Shown here: one piece after another, positions 1-11,069 of the stretch | Numbering within the stretch: the first letter of the stretch is position 1 | Layout of the letters: each line of letters begins with the position of its first letter | NCBI GenBank assembly: GCA_030762895.1 | Contig: CM061063.1 | Span: 97,610,210-97,674,209 of the forward strand | DNA: 64,000 nt | From: Sophora flavescens | Taxonomy: Eukaryota > Streptophyta > Magnoliopsida > Fabales > Fabaceae | Direction: 5' to 3' | Translations under genes and position numbers: made by a program | The notes under the pieces: model-generated | What the model saw: only the letters and a program-made list of their open reading frames with translations | The model's database searches: none | Told to the model about the DNA's origin: nothing

Positions 1-212
1 TTCGTATCAAAACCGCATTGATGCAGTCAAATTATCAAAGGCACCATAGAAGCATCCATAATAATTTGGTTATAGAATGTTGTGAAGTATCTGCAAATAT
101 TTTTTACTTGTTATACATGAATGGTTGTATGACTTTTTTACTTGGTTAAATGTCTAGGCTTGCTATTAGCATTTATGGTTTGTTGAAAGAGGACCACTGC
201 TGGATGCCACGA

Positions 213-411
213 ATTTCATTTGTGGTTTAATAAGAACCATGTCTCTTAAATTTCATCTATTCCATTAGCTGTGGAGCATGATAGATATGTTTTGGTGCAT
301 GAACATATAATTCTGCAATTGGATGCAGAATTTCTTGACGGAAAGATTGAAAAGTACTGTGCATTCCTGACTGGTCTTACTATAAGGAAGGAGAAGTTTG
401 TTAGATGATTA
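213..411 (+). pseudogene. short exon-like coding remnant, unknown
   Basis: An open stretch of roughly 60 codons lies between two stops on the + strand. It has a normal-looking amino-acid composition, with a run of the type HDRYVLVHEHIILQLDAEFL followed by a basic end. It has no start codon of its own and is bounded by TAA and TGA. It could be one exon or a fragment of a decayed host gene. I do not recognise a family, and chance remains possible. Confidence 0.2.
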
Positions 412-734
412 AGAAGGTTTCCTCTAAGAGGAAGCAAAAATTTGAATCCTAAAAAGCCGCGGTGCCTCTTATGGTATCCAAGAGGAAAGCTATACATGCT
501 AGGAGGATGGTGACACATAGAGCTAGGGCGGTCTCTAAAATTTTTGTGATCTTAGACAAAACTTTTGAAAGAGAATGTAATATAAATTATAAATCTTCAT
601 ATTAATTAATTTTTTTAGTTTTTGTGCTTAAAATATATTTATCAATGTTAATCAGCTAATTCTGACATATCACTCTTAATATATAATATGATTAATTCAT
701 TTAATCTATCTTGTAACATTGTTGATCTTAGATA

Positions 735-845
735 AGAATAATGAGGTTTTAATGGGGTGCTGCATATGATTGGTAGCGCTTGGCATACCAACCTAGTTGG
801 GATATCTTGTGCTGCAGTGATGATTTTCCACACCATGTTTGTTTA
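735..845 (-). repeat. dispersed host repeat, copy 1
   Basis: The reverse complement resembles the segments at about 7705-7800 and 9335-9420. Shared words include CTACCAATCAT followed by TGCAGCA, and a CCCAACTAGGT-type block. The three copies are diverged, which suggests an old dispersed non-coding element. Confidence 0.4.
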
Positions 846-1200
846 AAAAAATTTTGAGATTTTAATTTTGAAACTTTTTTTTATGATAGCAACCAATGCC
901 AACCATGACAACACAGTCAACAACATTCTATAATCAAATCATACGTTTGGGGATAGAGAGTTCTAAAAAAAATATGGAGCGAGGATATTAAAATCTTATA
1001 ATAAAATAACCGTTGTAATATCAAAATGATCAACTACTAATTAAAATTGATTTTACCTCTAACTACTATGTTAAGCACATTGATATAAGTTAACATGCCA
1101 CCGTATAACATACATGATTTATGAATAGATTCGTGTGTAGTGTACTAGTGGTCTTTGACCAAGTGGTTTTATAGACTATATTATAACATTCACAACATTT

Positions 1201-1520
1201 ATAGTGCTCAAACTTGATTTTGAATAGTGCAAACGGAATTTTAGGTCCCAAACTGCAGTTTGCAACTGCAAACCAAACGGGCACTAATTGATTATAACAT
1301 CCACATGTCTCTCTTGTGTCAAATAAAAAAAAAACATTCCCATGTCTTGGAAGTAATAATGAATTGTACTTTCGATTAGTAGTAACAGGAATAATAATAA
1401 TTGAAAATAAAATGAAGCCCAAGGCAACTACTGCGTGCCCGTTTGGTTTGCAGTTACAAACTGTAGTTTGGGATCCAAAGTTCCGTTTGCACCGTTCAAA
1501 ATCAAGTTTGAGCACTATTC
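1201..1520. mobile_element. inverted-repeat element, MITE-like
   Basis: The arm at about 1203-1284 reads as the reverse complement of the arm at about 1435-1518. Both carry AGTGCTCAAACTTGATTTTG at the outer end and ACCAAACGGGCAC-type sequence at the inner end, with a spacer of about 150 bp. Arms of about 83 bp with several mismatches fit a non-autonomous foldback or MITE-like DNA element. No transposase is present and no clear target-site duplication was identified. Confidence 0.5.
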
Positions 1521-2361
1521 ATGTGTTTGGTTACAAAATTCCATTGAAAATAATTGATTCCTGGGTGGGTAGAATTGATTATGGTGGAAGCAAGAATTTC
1601 TAGCTTTTCCGTTGAGTAGAATTGATTATGGGTGTGGGACCACAAAATTATTTATAACTGATACACTCAAATATAACTGATATTAAGTAATTGATATTAA
1701 AAAGAACAAATACACTCAAATATAACTGATATTAAGTAATTGGAATTTTTGTGTAAAAAAAAGTAATTGGAATTTTAAATAATTAAATTTTTTAAAATAA
1801 GATTAATTGTTATCTCATAAAGTTTCCAAAAAAATTGAATTATGAATTTGAAAATTCTTAAAATTCATTATAATGATAACATTTCACTTAATTTTCAAAA
1901 TGAATTATTTATTCTCAATAGCTTAAAAATAATAAGAATCGTTTATTTAATTAATTTAATTTATTTACATTAGTAAAAATATGTAGATAAGAAAATTACT
2001 AACAAGGATAAAATTATTAATTTGACGAAACTAAAACTAAATTAAGTCCAATCAAATCTAGTCCAAGTTTACAACTTGTTTTAAATATATAAAATTTAAA
2101 TTTAAATTGCTTTAAAATAACATTAATTTGTATCAAAAGATAATTTAGATTAAGAATCAAAATAATTACTAAAATTCATTATAAAGATAAGATTTAAATA
2201 ATTTTAAACTTTAAAATATTTATTTAGAATATTATAAATTAATAATATTCAGTTTCTTTAAATAATTTTATTTTTTACTTATAATATGTAAATAAATTAA
2301 CTAATAAGGAAAATTTATAACTTTAAGCAATAAAAACTAGAATAAATTAAATCCCCTCAAT
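1521..2361. repeat. AT-rich dispersed repeat block
   Basis: There is no gene here. The stretch shares word order with 8240-8980 and parts of 9000-9730, for example AAGTAATTGGAATTTTAAAT followed by a GATTAATTGTTA-type segment and then CTAATAAGGAAAA. This suggests diverged copies of one AT-rich repeat of unknown class. It ends just before the SINE-like insertion. Confidence 0.35.
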
Positions 2362-2411
2362 GTCGTGCGTTCTCCGAACGTGGCAGGGTTCGAGTCTCAG
2401 CTTACCAACTT
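2362..2411 (+). repeat. tRNA-like fragment next to SINE
   Basis: The sequence carries a second B-box-like motif, GGGTTCGAGTC, immediately upstream of the SINE-like copy at 2412. This suggests a truncated older tRNA-derived copy with the later copy placed beside or inside it. Confidence 0.3.
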
Positions 2412-2571
2412 GAGGTTGGTCCAAGTGGTAAGGGAGTTGGACACCTTAAGCAAGTGGTCGGGGGTTCGAATCCTGACTCTTGAGTATGGAGAAAACATGG
2501 TTGGGAGGGGAGAACCCACCTTGTGTGCCCAACAGGTTTCCCGACGAAGTTTAGTCACTGCCCAACAGTCC
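2412..2571 (+). mobile_element. tRNA-derived SINE-like copy
   Basis: An A-box-like TGGTCCAAGTGG (near 2418) is followed by a perfect B-box GGTTCGAATCC at about 2463-2473. These are the spaced internal RNA polymerase III promoter boxes of tRNA genes. The body continues without tRNA folding, as in plant SINEs. Its 3' part is cut by the solo LTR that begins at 2572. Confidence 0.55.
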
Positions 2572-3764
2572 TGTAACACCCTGTTTTTCCTATTTTTCTG
2601 TAACAGTAAATACATATTTAAATGTGTTTATTTTAGATTAAACTCAGAGGATTATTTTAATTAAAATAAAATCATTTTCTTGTGTTGTTATATCACATGA
2701 AGTCACGGTAAAATTTTCGGTTGAAAATTCAGACGGAAGCCGGTCTGTGTTTTCACTGTCGATACAAGTTTACGGTGCTGAAAACCTAATTTTGACCCGT
2801 GAACGAGATATTTAGTGTTTTTATTATGTTTCCTTCAACTTTGGTTATTTTGAAAATTTTCGTGCAAAAATAAAATAAAATATTTTATTCAGGCGAAAAC
2901 GTCAGAAGAATTGGATCGGAAATGCAACCGGGTACAAAATGGAGCAGAATAGGAGACATAAAAGGCTTGAGGTGAGATGAGGGAGTGAGGGGACTCACCA
3001 GAGGTATGACCTAAACTACCTCCTAAAAAGTGGTCATGATGGACTTTTTGAAATATATCATATTATATTCTAAAAACCTATTTTTCTCTTTCCTCTTCAA
3101 CCAAACAAGGCACAAGGTCAAAACTTGCTCTCCAAGCTCATTCCTCTCTCCTCAATTTCGTGCCACTCTCTCCCCTCCCTATATATACCCCTTTCATTTT
3201 CACTTCATCATCTTCCTCCTTCAACCTCCATTAAAGTTCATCTTCTTCCTTTCTTCTAAAAGTTCAAGCTCTTAAAGCTTTAGTTTTTATTCATCTTTTC
3301 TACTGAAGTTCTTCATTAAAGTTCTTACTTATACTAAGGGTAATGCTCTCATATAAATCTTTTTGTAAGTTTCATCTTTTATTTCTTAGTTTACTTTATG
3401 TGTTCTTTATATACTTTAAACTTCTAAAATCTCTCTAAAATGGTAGAAACTCCTTTTGAGTTGAAACCACTTTCTATAGTCTTGTATTAACTTATATTTT
3501 CACATACTAAGAGGTTGTGTAAAACAAAAATCTCTATCCATCTCTTCCAATGAAGGCCGAATGCTTGCATTTGTGGCCTAGGAAGTTTTTGTTTCAACTT
3601 TTGGAATATGATCATGTGTTTGAGTCTCTAACTATCCCTTGATATTGAATCTATAAATCTTGGAAGTTTTGATAGCTTGTTCCTATGATGGCCGAAAAAT
3701 ATGAATAAGCAGGCCTAGGATACTATGTTTCAACTTTTCAAGTATTGATCATGGATTTAGAACT

Positions 3765-4410
3765 CTTAATAACTTGTTTATTTTATGTTATTAAAGCTAG
3801 TATGTGTTACTTTCATTTTTCCAAGATGATCATGGACTTGAGCCCTATAAGATATTTGGATGCTAAGTCTAAGAGATTAGAAAGTTTAAGGATTTATAAA
3901 TTGTTTATTTTATGTTGTTAAAGCTAGTATGTGTTAATTTCATTTTTCCAAGATGATCATGGACTTGAGCTCCATAAGATATTTGGATGCTATGTCTAAG
4001 AGATTAGAAAGTTTAAGGCTAGGATTTATAACTTGCTTATTTTATGTTTAAAGCTAGTATGTGTTACTTTCATTTTTCCAAGATGATCATGGACTTGAGC
4101 TCCATAATATATTTGGATGCTAAGTCTAAGAGATTGGAAAGTTTAAGGATTTATAACTTGTTTAATTTATGTTATGAAAGCTAGTATGTGTTACTTTCAT
4201 TTTCCAAGATGATCATGGACTTGAGCCCCATAAGATATTTGGATGCAAAGTCTAAGAGATTGGAAAGTTTAAGGATTTATAACTTGTTTATTTTATGTTA
4301 TTAAAGCTAGTATGTGTTATTTTCATTTTTCCAAGATGATCATGGACTTGAGCTCCATCTTATATTTGGATGCTAAGTCTAAGAGATTGGAAAGTTTAAA
4401 GATCTCTAGT
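3765..4410 (+). repeat. tandem repeat, about 127-bp unit, five copies
   Basis: The landmark GCTAGTATGTGTTA recurs near 3796, 3923, 4053, 4180 and 4306, a spacing of about 126-130 bp. Each unit also carries AAGATGATCATGGACTTGAG and an AAGAGATTGGAAAG-type segment. The repeat lies inside the solo LTR and is one reason it is longer than its relatives. Confidence 0.8.
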
Positions 4411-6329
4411 CTATAAATCATATGAAGGCCGAACCTAGAAGTTATGGACCTAGGATACCTTCTTGTTATTTTTCCAAAATGATCATGGTTTTGAGCTCCT
4501 TAACACATATGGATGCTCAACCTAAGAGATTGGAAAGTTTAGTGAATTCTAGCCTATTTTACTAGCCTTGGCCGAATGCCCTATGTTTTTAACTTAGTGG
4601 GATTTTAATTCAACTTTGTTAAATGATCATTGTTTATGAACTCCTAACACTTAAGGATCATAAATCCATGAGTTGTACAATTTTTGGGAATCTCTAACCC
4701 TAAGAAATAGTCTTGACCGAACCTATACCTTGTGGTTTAGTGTTCTTGTTTTGATTTTAACTTGTGATTTTGTGTTCATAACCTTAGACTTCCATCGCGG
4801 AGGAAACGAGAACGTTCGTGACTTACCTCGTCGAGCATCTAATCTTCTTACCTTCACAGAAAACAAGAGGGGATTGCCTAGGGATATTCAATGACTATAT
4901 GCATGTGTGTATGTGTTTACTTGAATGATTTGAATATTATTATGATGTGGAGCAAACACTTGAATGACTTGTTTACTTGAACTATTGTGATTATTATTTG
5001 AAGTTGATTATTACTTGCCTTAAAGTATTGTGAGTTGTATATATGTGATGAACTGTCATTAACTTTGATATTATTGTTGAGGATATATTACTGTTGATTG
5101 AAGTTTGAGAAGCCGGACTTGAGTCTGTGCGCAATGATTATAAGGATTAAAAGCCTTAATAAGCCTTGAATAGAACTTTGAAAGTATGAAAGTTCCTTGT
5201 TTAAAATGCTTACTTCAAGAAAATGAGATTCTTACTTTGAAAAGAAACGTTGAAGTGTTTTTTATTAAGACAATAGAAACTACCTTTTTATGATCCAAAG
5301 ATGGTATGAGAGATAACATTTTTCAAACTATGTGTTTTATGAAGGAAAAACCCCTTTGAAAATATTTGACCTTATTTCATCAAGGATTTCAAAAGCAAAC
5401 GAATTTCCTAAATGTTTTATAAAAGAATTTGTAAAGGAAAAGATGTTCTCCTAAATGATTTAGAAACATTCCGGCTACTTGGATAAGTGATCGATGTATT
5501 GTTTTGGTTTTTGATTTTCACTGAGTGAAAAGTAAGCACATCTGAAAGAGAATCTAGTTCGTGAGACATCGGGCTAGTAGTCCAAATCTTGGAATTAAGG
5601 ACTGTGTGTTCTAATTTCATTGTTATGGGCTAGGAGTCCTTATCATGTTGAAATAAAACATGGATAAAATTATAATTGTTTCTACGACCACAACCTTGGA
5701 CTACGACCTCGGTCTAAGGTGTTATGATTGAGCACTCGGACTGTGCATCCTATGTTATTAATTTTCAACTGATGAAAATTGTGAATAGTCGTTAGCTTTG
5801 GGCTTCAACAATGGAAAAGAATGAACACAAAGAAAAGTCTCTTAATGAAAAGTCTTTTATTCATATGCATTTCCTCTTGGCAGACGTGCTTGAGTTACCA
5901 AATACCCGCTTAAGATGTGGTATTTGATGATGTATACATCCGAATGGCCGTTATAAGGGATTCGTGATGGTGTTGATCCGAGTACGTGAGGTGACGGAGA
6001 CAACTTGCCAAATGTGGCGTATGAGCCTGATCAACTCTTTCTTTCTTAATGACAAAACGATGATGGTATCTCATGAGGTTAAGATTAGAACCTGATGATT
6101 GAAGTGTCATGCATTATCTTTATAAAATTGATTGATTCGGGTATGAGACCCACTGAAATAATACTTGTTGTTTACCTATGAGTAATGTTTAAAATGTCAA
6201 TATGCGAAGGTGTTGTATGTATCATGTGTATGGTTGTTGTGAAATATATCCGGTGTCGGTATCTCACTCTTTCATTTCTACTTGTTATTCACTCTTCCTT
6301 TTGATATCGCCGTATGTACATGAGTCCAG

Positions 6330-6836
6330 ATGGATCGCAATATCCTGCTTGTGCCGACAATATCGAAGACTAAGGTCTTCGATGATGTAGGGAATGCTGG
6401 GGCATGGCAGATACACCCAGGGGCAACATCTGCCACATACCACAGAGCAATCACCACGACCGATTTAAATGCTGACGGAGATCCAATCCGTAGAAGCCAC
6501 ACTGTGGAAACTAGGAGGGTAGCTCTGCCTCCGATTTGGTATTACCTTCACACACTACAAGCTCACGGACTGCTACATGAGCCACCACCTCTAGACATAG
6601 AGCCGGCAGCGTCGATTGAGGAGGATCCCGGGGAGGACCCTGAGAAGGATCCTGAGGAGGACCCTGAGGAAGACTTCGATGAGATCATGGAGAAGGATGA
6701 ACCGGAGGATCACGTTATGGATCATGACGACGACGACGATTCCGTAGATGAAGGTGGTGACGTTATAGATCCATTACCCGAGGTCTCGTCTCGTGGGAAC
6801 CTTTGTGGAGACCCTGCTTGCAGCCAGTGTCAGTAA
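6330..6836 (+). CDS. LTR-embedded acidic ORF, unknown function
   Basis: An ATG opens a 168-codon frame. The N-terminal third is conserved (pattern SKTKVFDDVGNAGAW, later DGDPIRRS and RRVALPP). The middle is an Asp/Glu/Pro-rich tract of DPEE repeats, and the end is cysteine-containing (CGDPACSQCQ). A clearly homologous frame sits at the same place in the LTRs at 49,909-50,436 and 59,123-59,661 (minus strand), although the surrounding LTR DNA has diverged more. It lies about 0.5 kb before the LTR 3' end, so it could be part of the transcribed leader. No known family is recognised. Confidence 0.45.
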   Translation: MDRNILLVPTISKTKVFDDVGNAGAWQIHPGATSATYHRAITTTDLNADGDPIRRSHTVETRRVALPPIWYYLHTLQAHGLLHEPPPLDIEPAASIEEDPGEDPEKDPEEDPEEDFDEIMEKDEPEDHVMDHDDDDDSVDEGGDVIDPLPEVSSRGNLCGDPACSQCQ

Positions 6837-7034
6837 CCAGTTCAGAGCGTTTTGTGGATAATCTTCCGTCATCTGACTTTTAGAGTTATCTTTTGGATGT
6901 GGTTCCGGACCCTTTTTCACCGTGTATTTACTTACTCTCTTTTAAGCTGTATCTTCTAGATGTCTAATTCTGTTGCAATGGCCGTTGATAAGGGCTTATC
7001 TTATGTACTGAAACTTGGCTCTCATTGGGACATG

Positions 7035-7035
<1 letters not shown>

Positions 7036-7102
<67 letters not shown>

Positions 7103-7131
7103 GTATATATGTGTGTGTGTGTGTGTGTGTT
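7036..7131. repeat. compound microsatellite (TA)n-(TATG)n-(GT)n
   Basis: About 27 TA repeats are followed by GTAT repeats and about ten GT repeats. The other LTR copies have a TA microsatellite at the same place, so it is ancestral to these LTRs. Confidence 0.9.
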
Positions 7132-7586
7132 GTCTCCAATTAATGTTCTGAGTGTTCATCACCTCTACCTTGTTTCATTCCTTCATCTCAAAAAAAATAA
7201 AAAAAATAACACTACCGTTTTTAGTGTACTCGTCCATCGAGTAAATGATACTTTCCGAAAGTAACCAGCTTTGTAAATCAGAAATATTTCCGTATTTGGG
7301 TAACCATGTGATGCCGGTTTTAGGGTGTCACAGTACCTATATCAATACCCTCAAATCTGATCAGAGTTAAGTGGATTCCAAATTATAAAAAAAAATAAAA
7401 AATTGGTGCTACCAAATTTTAAATTAAATGGAACATAAAATCCAATCAATTCCTATTTTATAAACTTTCCAATAAATTTATTAATTATAAATCAAAATAA
7501 ATCCTATAATTCCCAAAATTAAATTGAAAGTTTTTTTTGCAAAAAAATAATTTTAAAGTTAAGAATTCAAATAATTTTAAAATAAG

Positions 7587-7588
<2 letters not shown>

Positions 7589-7639
<51 letters not shown>
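7589..7639. repeat. (TA)n microsatellite
   Basis: A pure run of about 25 TA repeats in host DNA outside the LTR. Confidence 0.9.
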
Positions 7640-7641
<2 letters not shown>

Positions 7642-7704
7642 ATGAAAAACTTCTATATTTTGACTACCATATACAGCATAAGTTTTTTTTTAAACAACAA
7701 ACAT

Positions 7705-7800
7705 AATCATGCAAAGTCATCACGATAGGAGTAGGAGATCCCAACTAGGTCGGCATCTGAAACCCTACCAATCATCTGCAGCATACCTAAATTTCTTAAT
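7705..7800 (+). repeat. dispersed host repeat, copy 2
   Basis: It shares CCCAACTAGGTCGGCAT and CTACCAATCATCTGCAGCAT-type words with the segments at 735-845 (opposite strand) and 9335-9420. Confidence 0.4.
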
Positions 7801-8239
7801 AGAAAAAAGAATAAAAAATACAAAATCACGGGGGACATAAAACCAAAACTCATGAAGCTAGAACAAAAATTTAATTACCTAAATCTATAATTAGGAAGAG
7901 CCCATCAATTTCTAAAGAAGTCTTCACTAATAAAATCCAGAATCAAATTCCACCAAGAAAACATGAGGATTTAATCCCAAAATCAGTCAATTTATCCGCA
8001 TAGTTGTTACCCTCCTTATTCCCTATAGATATGAGAAACTCTAAAATTCATATATTTACAAAGTTGCATACAATTTCTCCATCTATAATATAGATTGTCC
8101 AAATGAGATCATTTTTAAATATTTATTGACTATTAGTTAAGTTTAATGAATTTAAAATATTTATTATTAACTTAAATATTATAAACCATTAATTTAAATA
8201 ATTAAATACTAAATTAAATAAATACAATAAAATATAACT

Positions 8240-8892
8240 AAATTTCATAAGTAATTGGATTTTTTGTTTACAAGAAGTAATTGGAATTTTAAATAATTAA
8301 AAATTTAAAAATCAGATTAATTCTTACTTTATAAAATTTCCACGCATAAATATGGATTATGAATTAAAATAACTCCTAAAATTCATTATAACGATAAATT
8401 TTAAATTAATTTTCAAATTGAATTATTTATTCTGAATAGCCTAAAAATAATAATATCATTTTAGTTAATTTACTTTATTGCCATTACTAATAATATGTAA
8501 ATATGTAAAATTAGTCAAAACAATCTAATAATAGGTAAATATGAAAACAAATAAGGATAAAATTATTAATTTAAACAAACTAAGACTAAATCCATATTAA
8601 GTCCAACAAAATCTGGTCCAAGTTAAGTGAATTATTTTATTAAAAATATATTTTAAATATCCAAAATTTAAATTTAAATTTCTTCCAAATAAAATTATTC
8701 CTGTTACATAAAATTTCCAAAGAAATTCAGATTAGGAATAAAATAATTCCAAAAATTCATTATAAAGATCAGATTTTAATTAATTTTGAAATTTAAAACC
8801 TATATTTAGAATATTCTAATATAATAAGATCCATTTTCTTTAAATAATTTATTTATTTACTTAATGAGTTAACTAATAAGCATAAAATTGTA
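8240..8892. repeat. AT-rich dispersed repeat block
   Basis: A diverged second copy of the sequence at about 1670-2345, in the same word order. There is no coding potential. Confidence 0.35.
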
Positions 8893-8976
8893 CCAACGGA
8901 GGTTGGCACAAATGGTGGTGAACTTGTGCCCCTTAATCAAGTGGTTGGGGTTCGAATCCCAACTCTTGCATGGTCA
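8893..8976 (+). mobile_element. truncated tRNA-derived SINE-like copy
   Basis: It resembles the copy at 2412: GGAGGTTGGCACAAATGGT (A-box-like) and then GGGTTCGAATCCC (B-box, about 8948-8960), ending in CAACTCTTGCATGG. It is diverged and shorter than the first copy. Confidence 0.5.
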
Positions 8977-10389
8977 AGGACAAAAAAAAGGATAAAATTG
9001 TAAATCTAACCAATTTAAACTAAAATTAAATTAAATCCACTCAAATCTGATCAAAGTTAAGTGGAATCAAAACTATAAAAATTAAATTGAAAGTATAAAA
9101 TCAAATCAATTCATATTTTAGAAGCTTTCCAATGAACTTTTTAATTATAAAACAAAATAATTCCTATAATACATAAAATTAATTTTTAAAATAAGATTTC
9201 ATATAACTTTAAATAAATTTCTATATTTTTTTATGTGACTAAATTTCTATATTTTGATTGCAATAAAAATAATAATATTCATTTTGCTCAAATAATTTAC
9301 TTTGTCGTCGTAACTTTTTTTTTAAAACAAAATTGTTGTACAAAGGCATCACTGTAATGATAGACATCACAACTATATTGGCACCTCTAACACTACCAAT
9401 CATTTGCAGCATATTTAAAACTATTAATTAATTAATTAAAACTAAAACCAAATATAATCCACTCACATCTAATAAGTTTTTATTTACGTACACATCTAAT
9501 CTACGCTAAATGTATTTTTTTTAAAATATCCACTTTAAATGTAAATATTTTCAAAATTAAGTTAATTCTTATTTTATATACTTTTCAAAGAAAGCATAAT
9601 AATAAAAATAGTTAATAATATTTATTATAATGACAATATCTAAATTAATAGTAAAATTAAATTATATATTTAGAATTACCCGAAAATAATAAGATTCTTT
9701 TGGTTTAACTATTTACTTAGAATATATAAACGAGTATGTATCCGAATTGGTTGGTCGTAGTGGAAGTGAATTATGCTCCAAAGAGAACTTTACCTCAAAA
9801 CAAGCTAATCTACTTAAAATATCCAATTCATCTCCCTTTTCCTCAACCCAAACATATCTTAAATTAGTCTGCGTCTATATAAAGCATAAACTTATCGGAT
9901 TTCTCAAACAATTTGTCGGATATCTCGTCCCAAAAAAATAATTGTAGATTTCCAAAAGGTAATTATGTCATGTAAAATGATCGACGATAAAGATGACGAT
10001 GAAGGCAACAATGGAGATCGTATATATTGTCATAGAAATGATAAGAAACCGTGGCAATCAAATCAATGAAACACCAAAGGAAAATTATCATTTAAATTTA
10101 TTAAAATCTTTATTTTTGGCATGAATATATATATTAGTTTTCATTTATCATTGAATGGTTGGTTCAAATTTGATTTTTCTGAAAGCATGGGATTTAAATA
10201 TATAATCATAATCTATTTCACTTTTATCAGTGTCTATTTTCAATGTTCTTTTTGATTGATTTACAATTAGAAATCTTCAATGAAAATATATTTCCTTAGG
10301 TCAATTTTTCGGTAGTAAGCTTTTTTCTTTTAAAAAAAATATTTTTCTTTTTTCAAATATTTATCTTTTTTTAAAAAGTATCTTTGTTT
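8977..10389. other. host AT-rich DNA up to the array edge
   Basis: No gene is seen. The stretch contains pieces of the AT-rich repeat family (about 9000-9230 and 9420-9730), and from about 10,200 polypyrimidine/polypurine tracts that lead to the left edge of the viral array. Confidence 0.5.
9335..9420 (+). repeat. dispersed host repeat, copy 3
   Basis: It shares CACTACCAATCATTTGCAGC and a CATCACTGTAATGATAG-type start with the copies at 735-845 and 7705-7800. Confidence 0.35.
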
Positions 10390-10420
10390 TAATTCACTGA
10401 GGACACATTTCCATTACAAA

Positions 10421-10434
10421 CTCTATATATAGAG
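10421..10434 (+). promoter_or_regulatory. TATA box of component A, unit 1
   Basis: The palindromic CTCTATATATAGAG lies about 105 bp before the ATG at 10,538. The matching box of unit 2 is at 11,477-11,490. The sequence upstream (GAGGACACATTT) is the first recognisable viral sequence in the window. Confidence 0.65.
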
Positions 10435-10537
10435 TGATAACATTTATTGAACGATCAATTCTTTCTCATTATCTCTCTACCTTAGAGTGAGAAAACAAAT
10501 ATACAAATTGTATAAACGAAGATTTTTAAAAATCAAT

Positions 10538-10999
10538 ATGAGCCTTACTCAAAATACTTTCTTCGTTTATATGGAGGACATGAGGCTAAATTCTATCAAT
10601 GCTAACAAAGAAGGTAACCGTGTTAACTTCAAGATTGAACAAGAGTCCATTGTTGGTAGACAAATTACCTTTGACTCTCTCACCGTTTCTGGAATTGTAA
10701 CTGGGACTGGTTATAATAACAGTTATGGCAGATTTATAAATGTATATATGAAGAACGTAAATGGACAACTCGATCGAATTGTGTCTGCGGCATTTGCGCG
10801 TTATGGTTTCCATAACGATGTTTACATAGCCACAGGGCAAGAATCAGTGTTAGTTGGAGAAGTAAGTGCTGTACTTACACATACAGAGAGATATAAGAAA
10901 TCTATGTTTATCGAAATAGAACCAGAGTTTTCATGGAGTTCAATGCTTGCTGCGAGAGTCAAAGTGTCCGCTATGTTTACTCAGATTACCTTTAATTGA
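10538..10999 (+). CDS. component A protein, 153 aa, intact
   Basis: This is the single virion-sense ORF of array unit 1. I chose the ATG at 10,538; the frame is open back to 10,487 but without an ATG. The protein is about 17 kDa with alternating hydrophobic/polar residues that suggest a beta-rich fold (SLTVSGIVTG at about 47-56, then NNSYGRFINVYMKN at 60-73, and FIEIEPEFSW at 124-133). There is no signal peptide or membrane segment. The size fits nanovirid nuclear-shuttle, movement or coat proteins (mostly 12-20 kDa), but no diagnostic motif was identified. It shows weak similarity of pattern to component B. The AATAAA at 11,064 may serve as its poly(A) signal. Confidence 0.6.
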   Translation: MSLTQNTFFVYMEDMRLNSINANKEGNRVNFKIEQESIVGRQITFDSLTVSGIVTGTGYNNSYGRFINVYMKNVNGQLDRIVSAAFARYGFHNDVYIATGQESVLVGEVSAVLTHTERYKKSMFIEIEPEFSWSSMLAARVKVSAMFTQITFN

Positions 11000-11063
11000 T
11001 TTTAGAATATTTTATTATGAAACAATTTTTAAGCTGATGTGTAAACATGTATTTCATATGAAT

Positions 11064-11069
11064 AATAAA
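11064..11069 (+). terminator. poly(A) signal AATAAA, component A
   Basis: AATAAA within GAATAATAAAATA, about 65 bp after the stop of the component A ORF. The same segment, on the minus strand, follows the component E ORFs. Confidence 0.45.

Larger units (their letters stand above)
1..1200. other. host intergenic DNA, no clear gene
   Basis: This stretch is AT-rich. Apart from a short exon-like remnant (about 213-411) and one copy of a dispersed repeat (about 735-845), both listed separately, I see no gene. The open frames here are short and lack recognisable domains. Confidence 0.5.
2572..7332 (+). mobile_element. solo LTR of Ty3/gypsy (Tekay-like) element
   Basis: The block starts TGTAACACCC and ends GGGTGTCACA, the terminal inverted ends typical of chromovirus LTRs. 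No gag-pol lies inside. It is collinear with, but diverged from, the LTRs at 49,451-53,968 and 58,654-63,191 on the other strand, including the acidic ORF near its 3' end. Flanking 5-mers are agtcc on the left and agtac or gtacc on the right, so the target-site duplication is imperfect. A solo LTR normally arises by recombination between the two LTRs of a full element. Confidence 0.75.
7333..8240. other. host AT-rich DNA, no gene
   Basis: No gene is seen. The stretch holds a TA microsatellite and one dispersed repeat copy, listed separately, and otherwise anonymous AT-rich sequence. Confidence 0.5.

Noticed and set aside
2412..2490. Functional tRNA gene
   Set aside because: A- and B-box-like motifs are present, but no cloverleaf with anticodon arm and acceptor pairing can be formed; a SINE head fits better.
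6960..7264. ORFs with Ile-Tyr runs
   Set aside because: Translation of the TA microsatellite.
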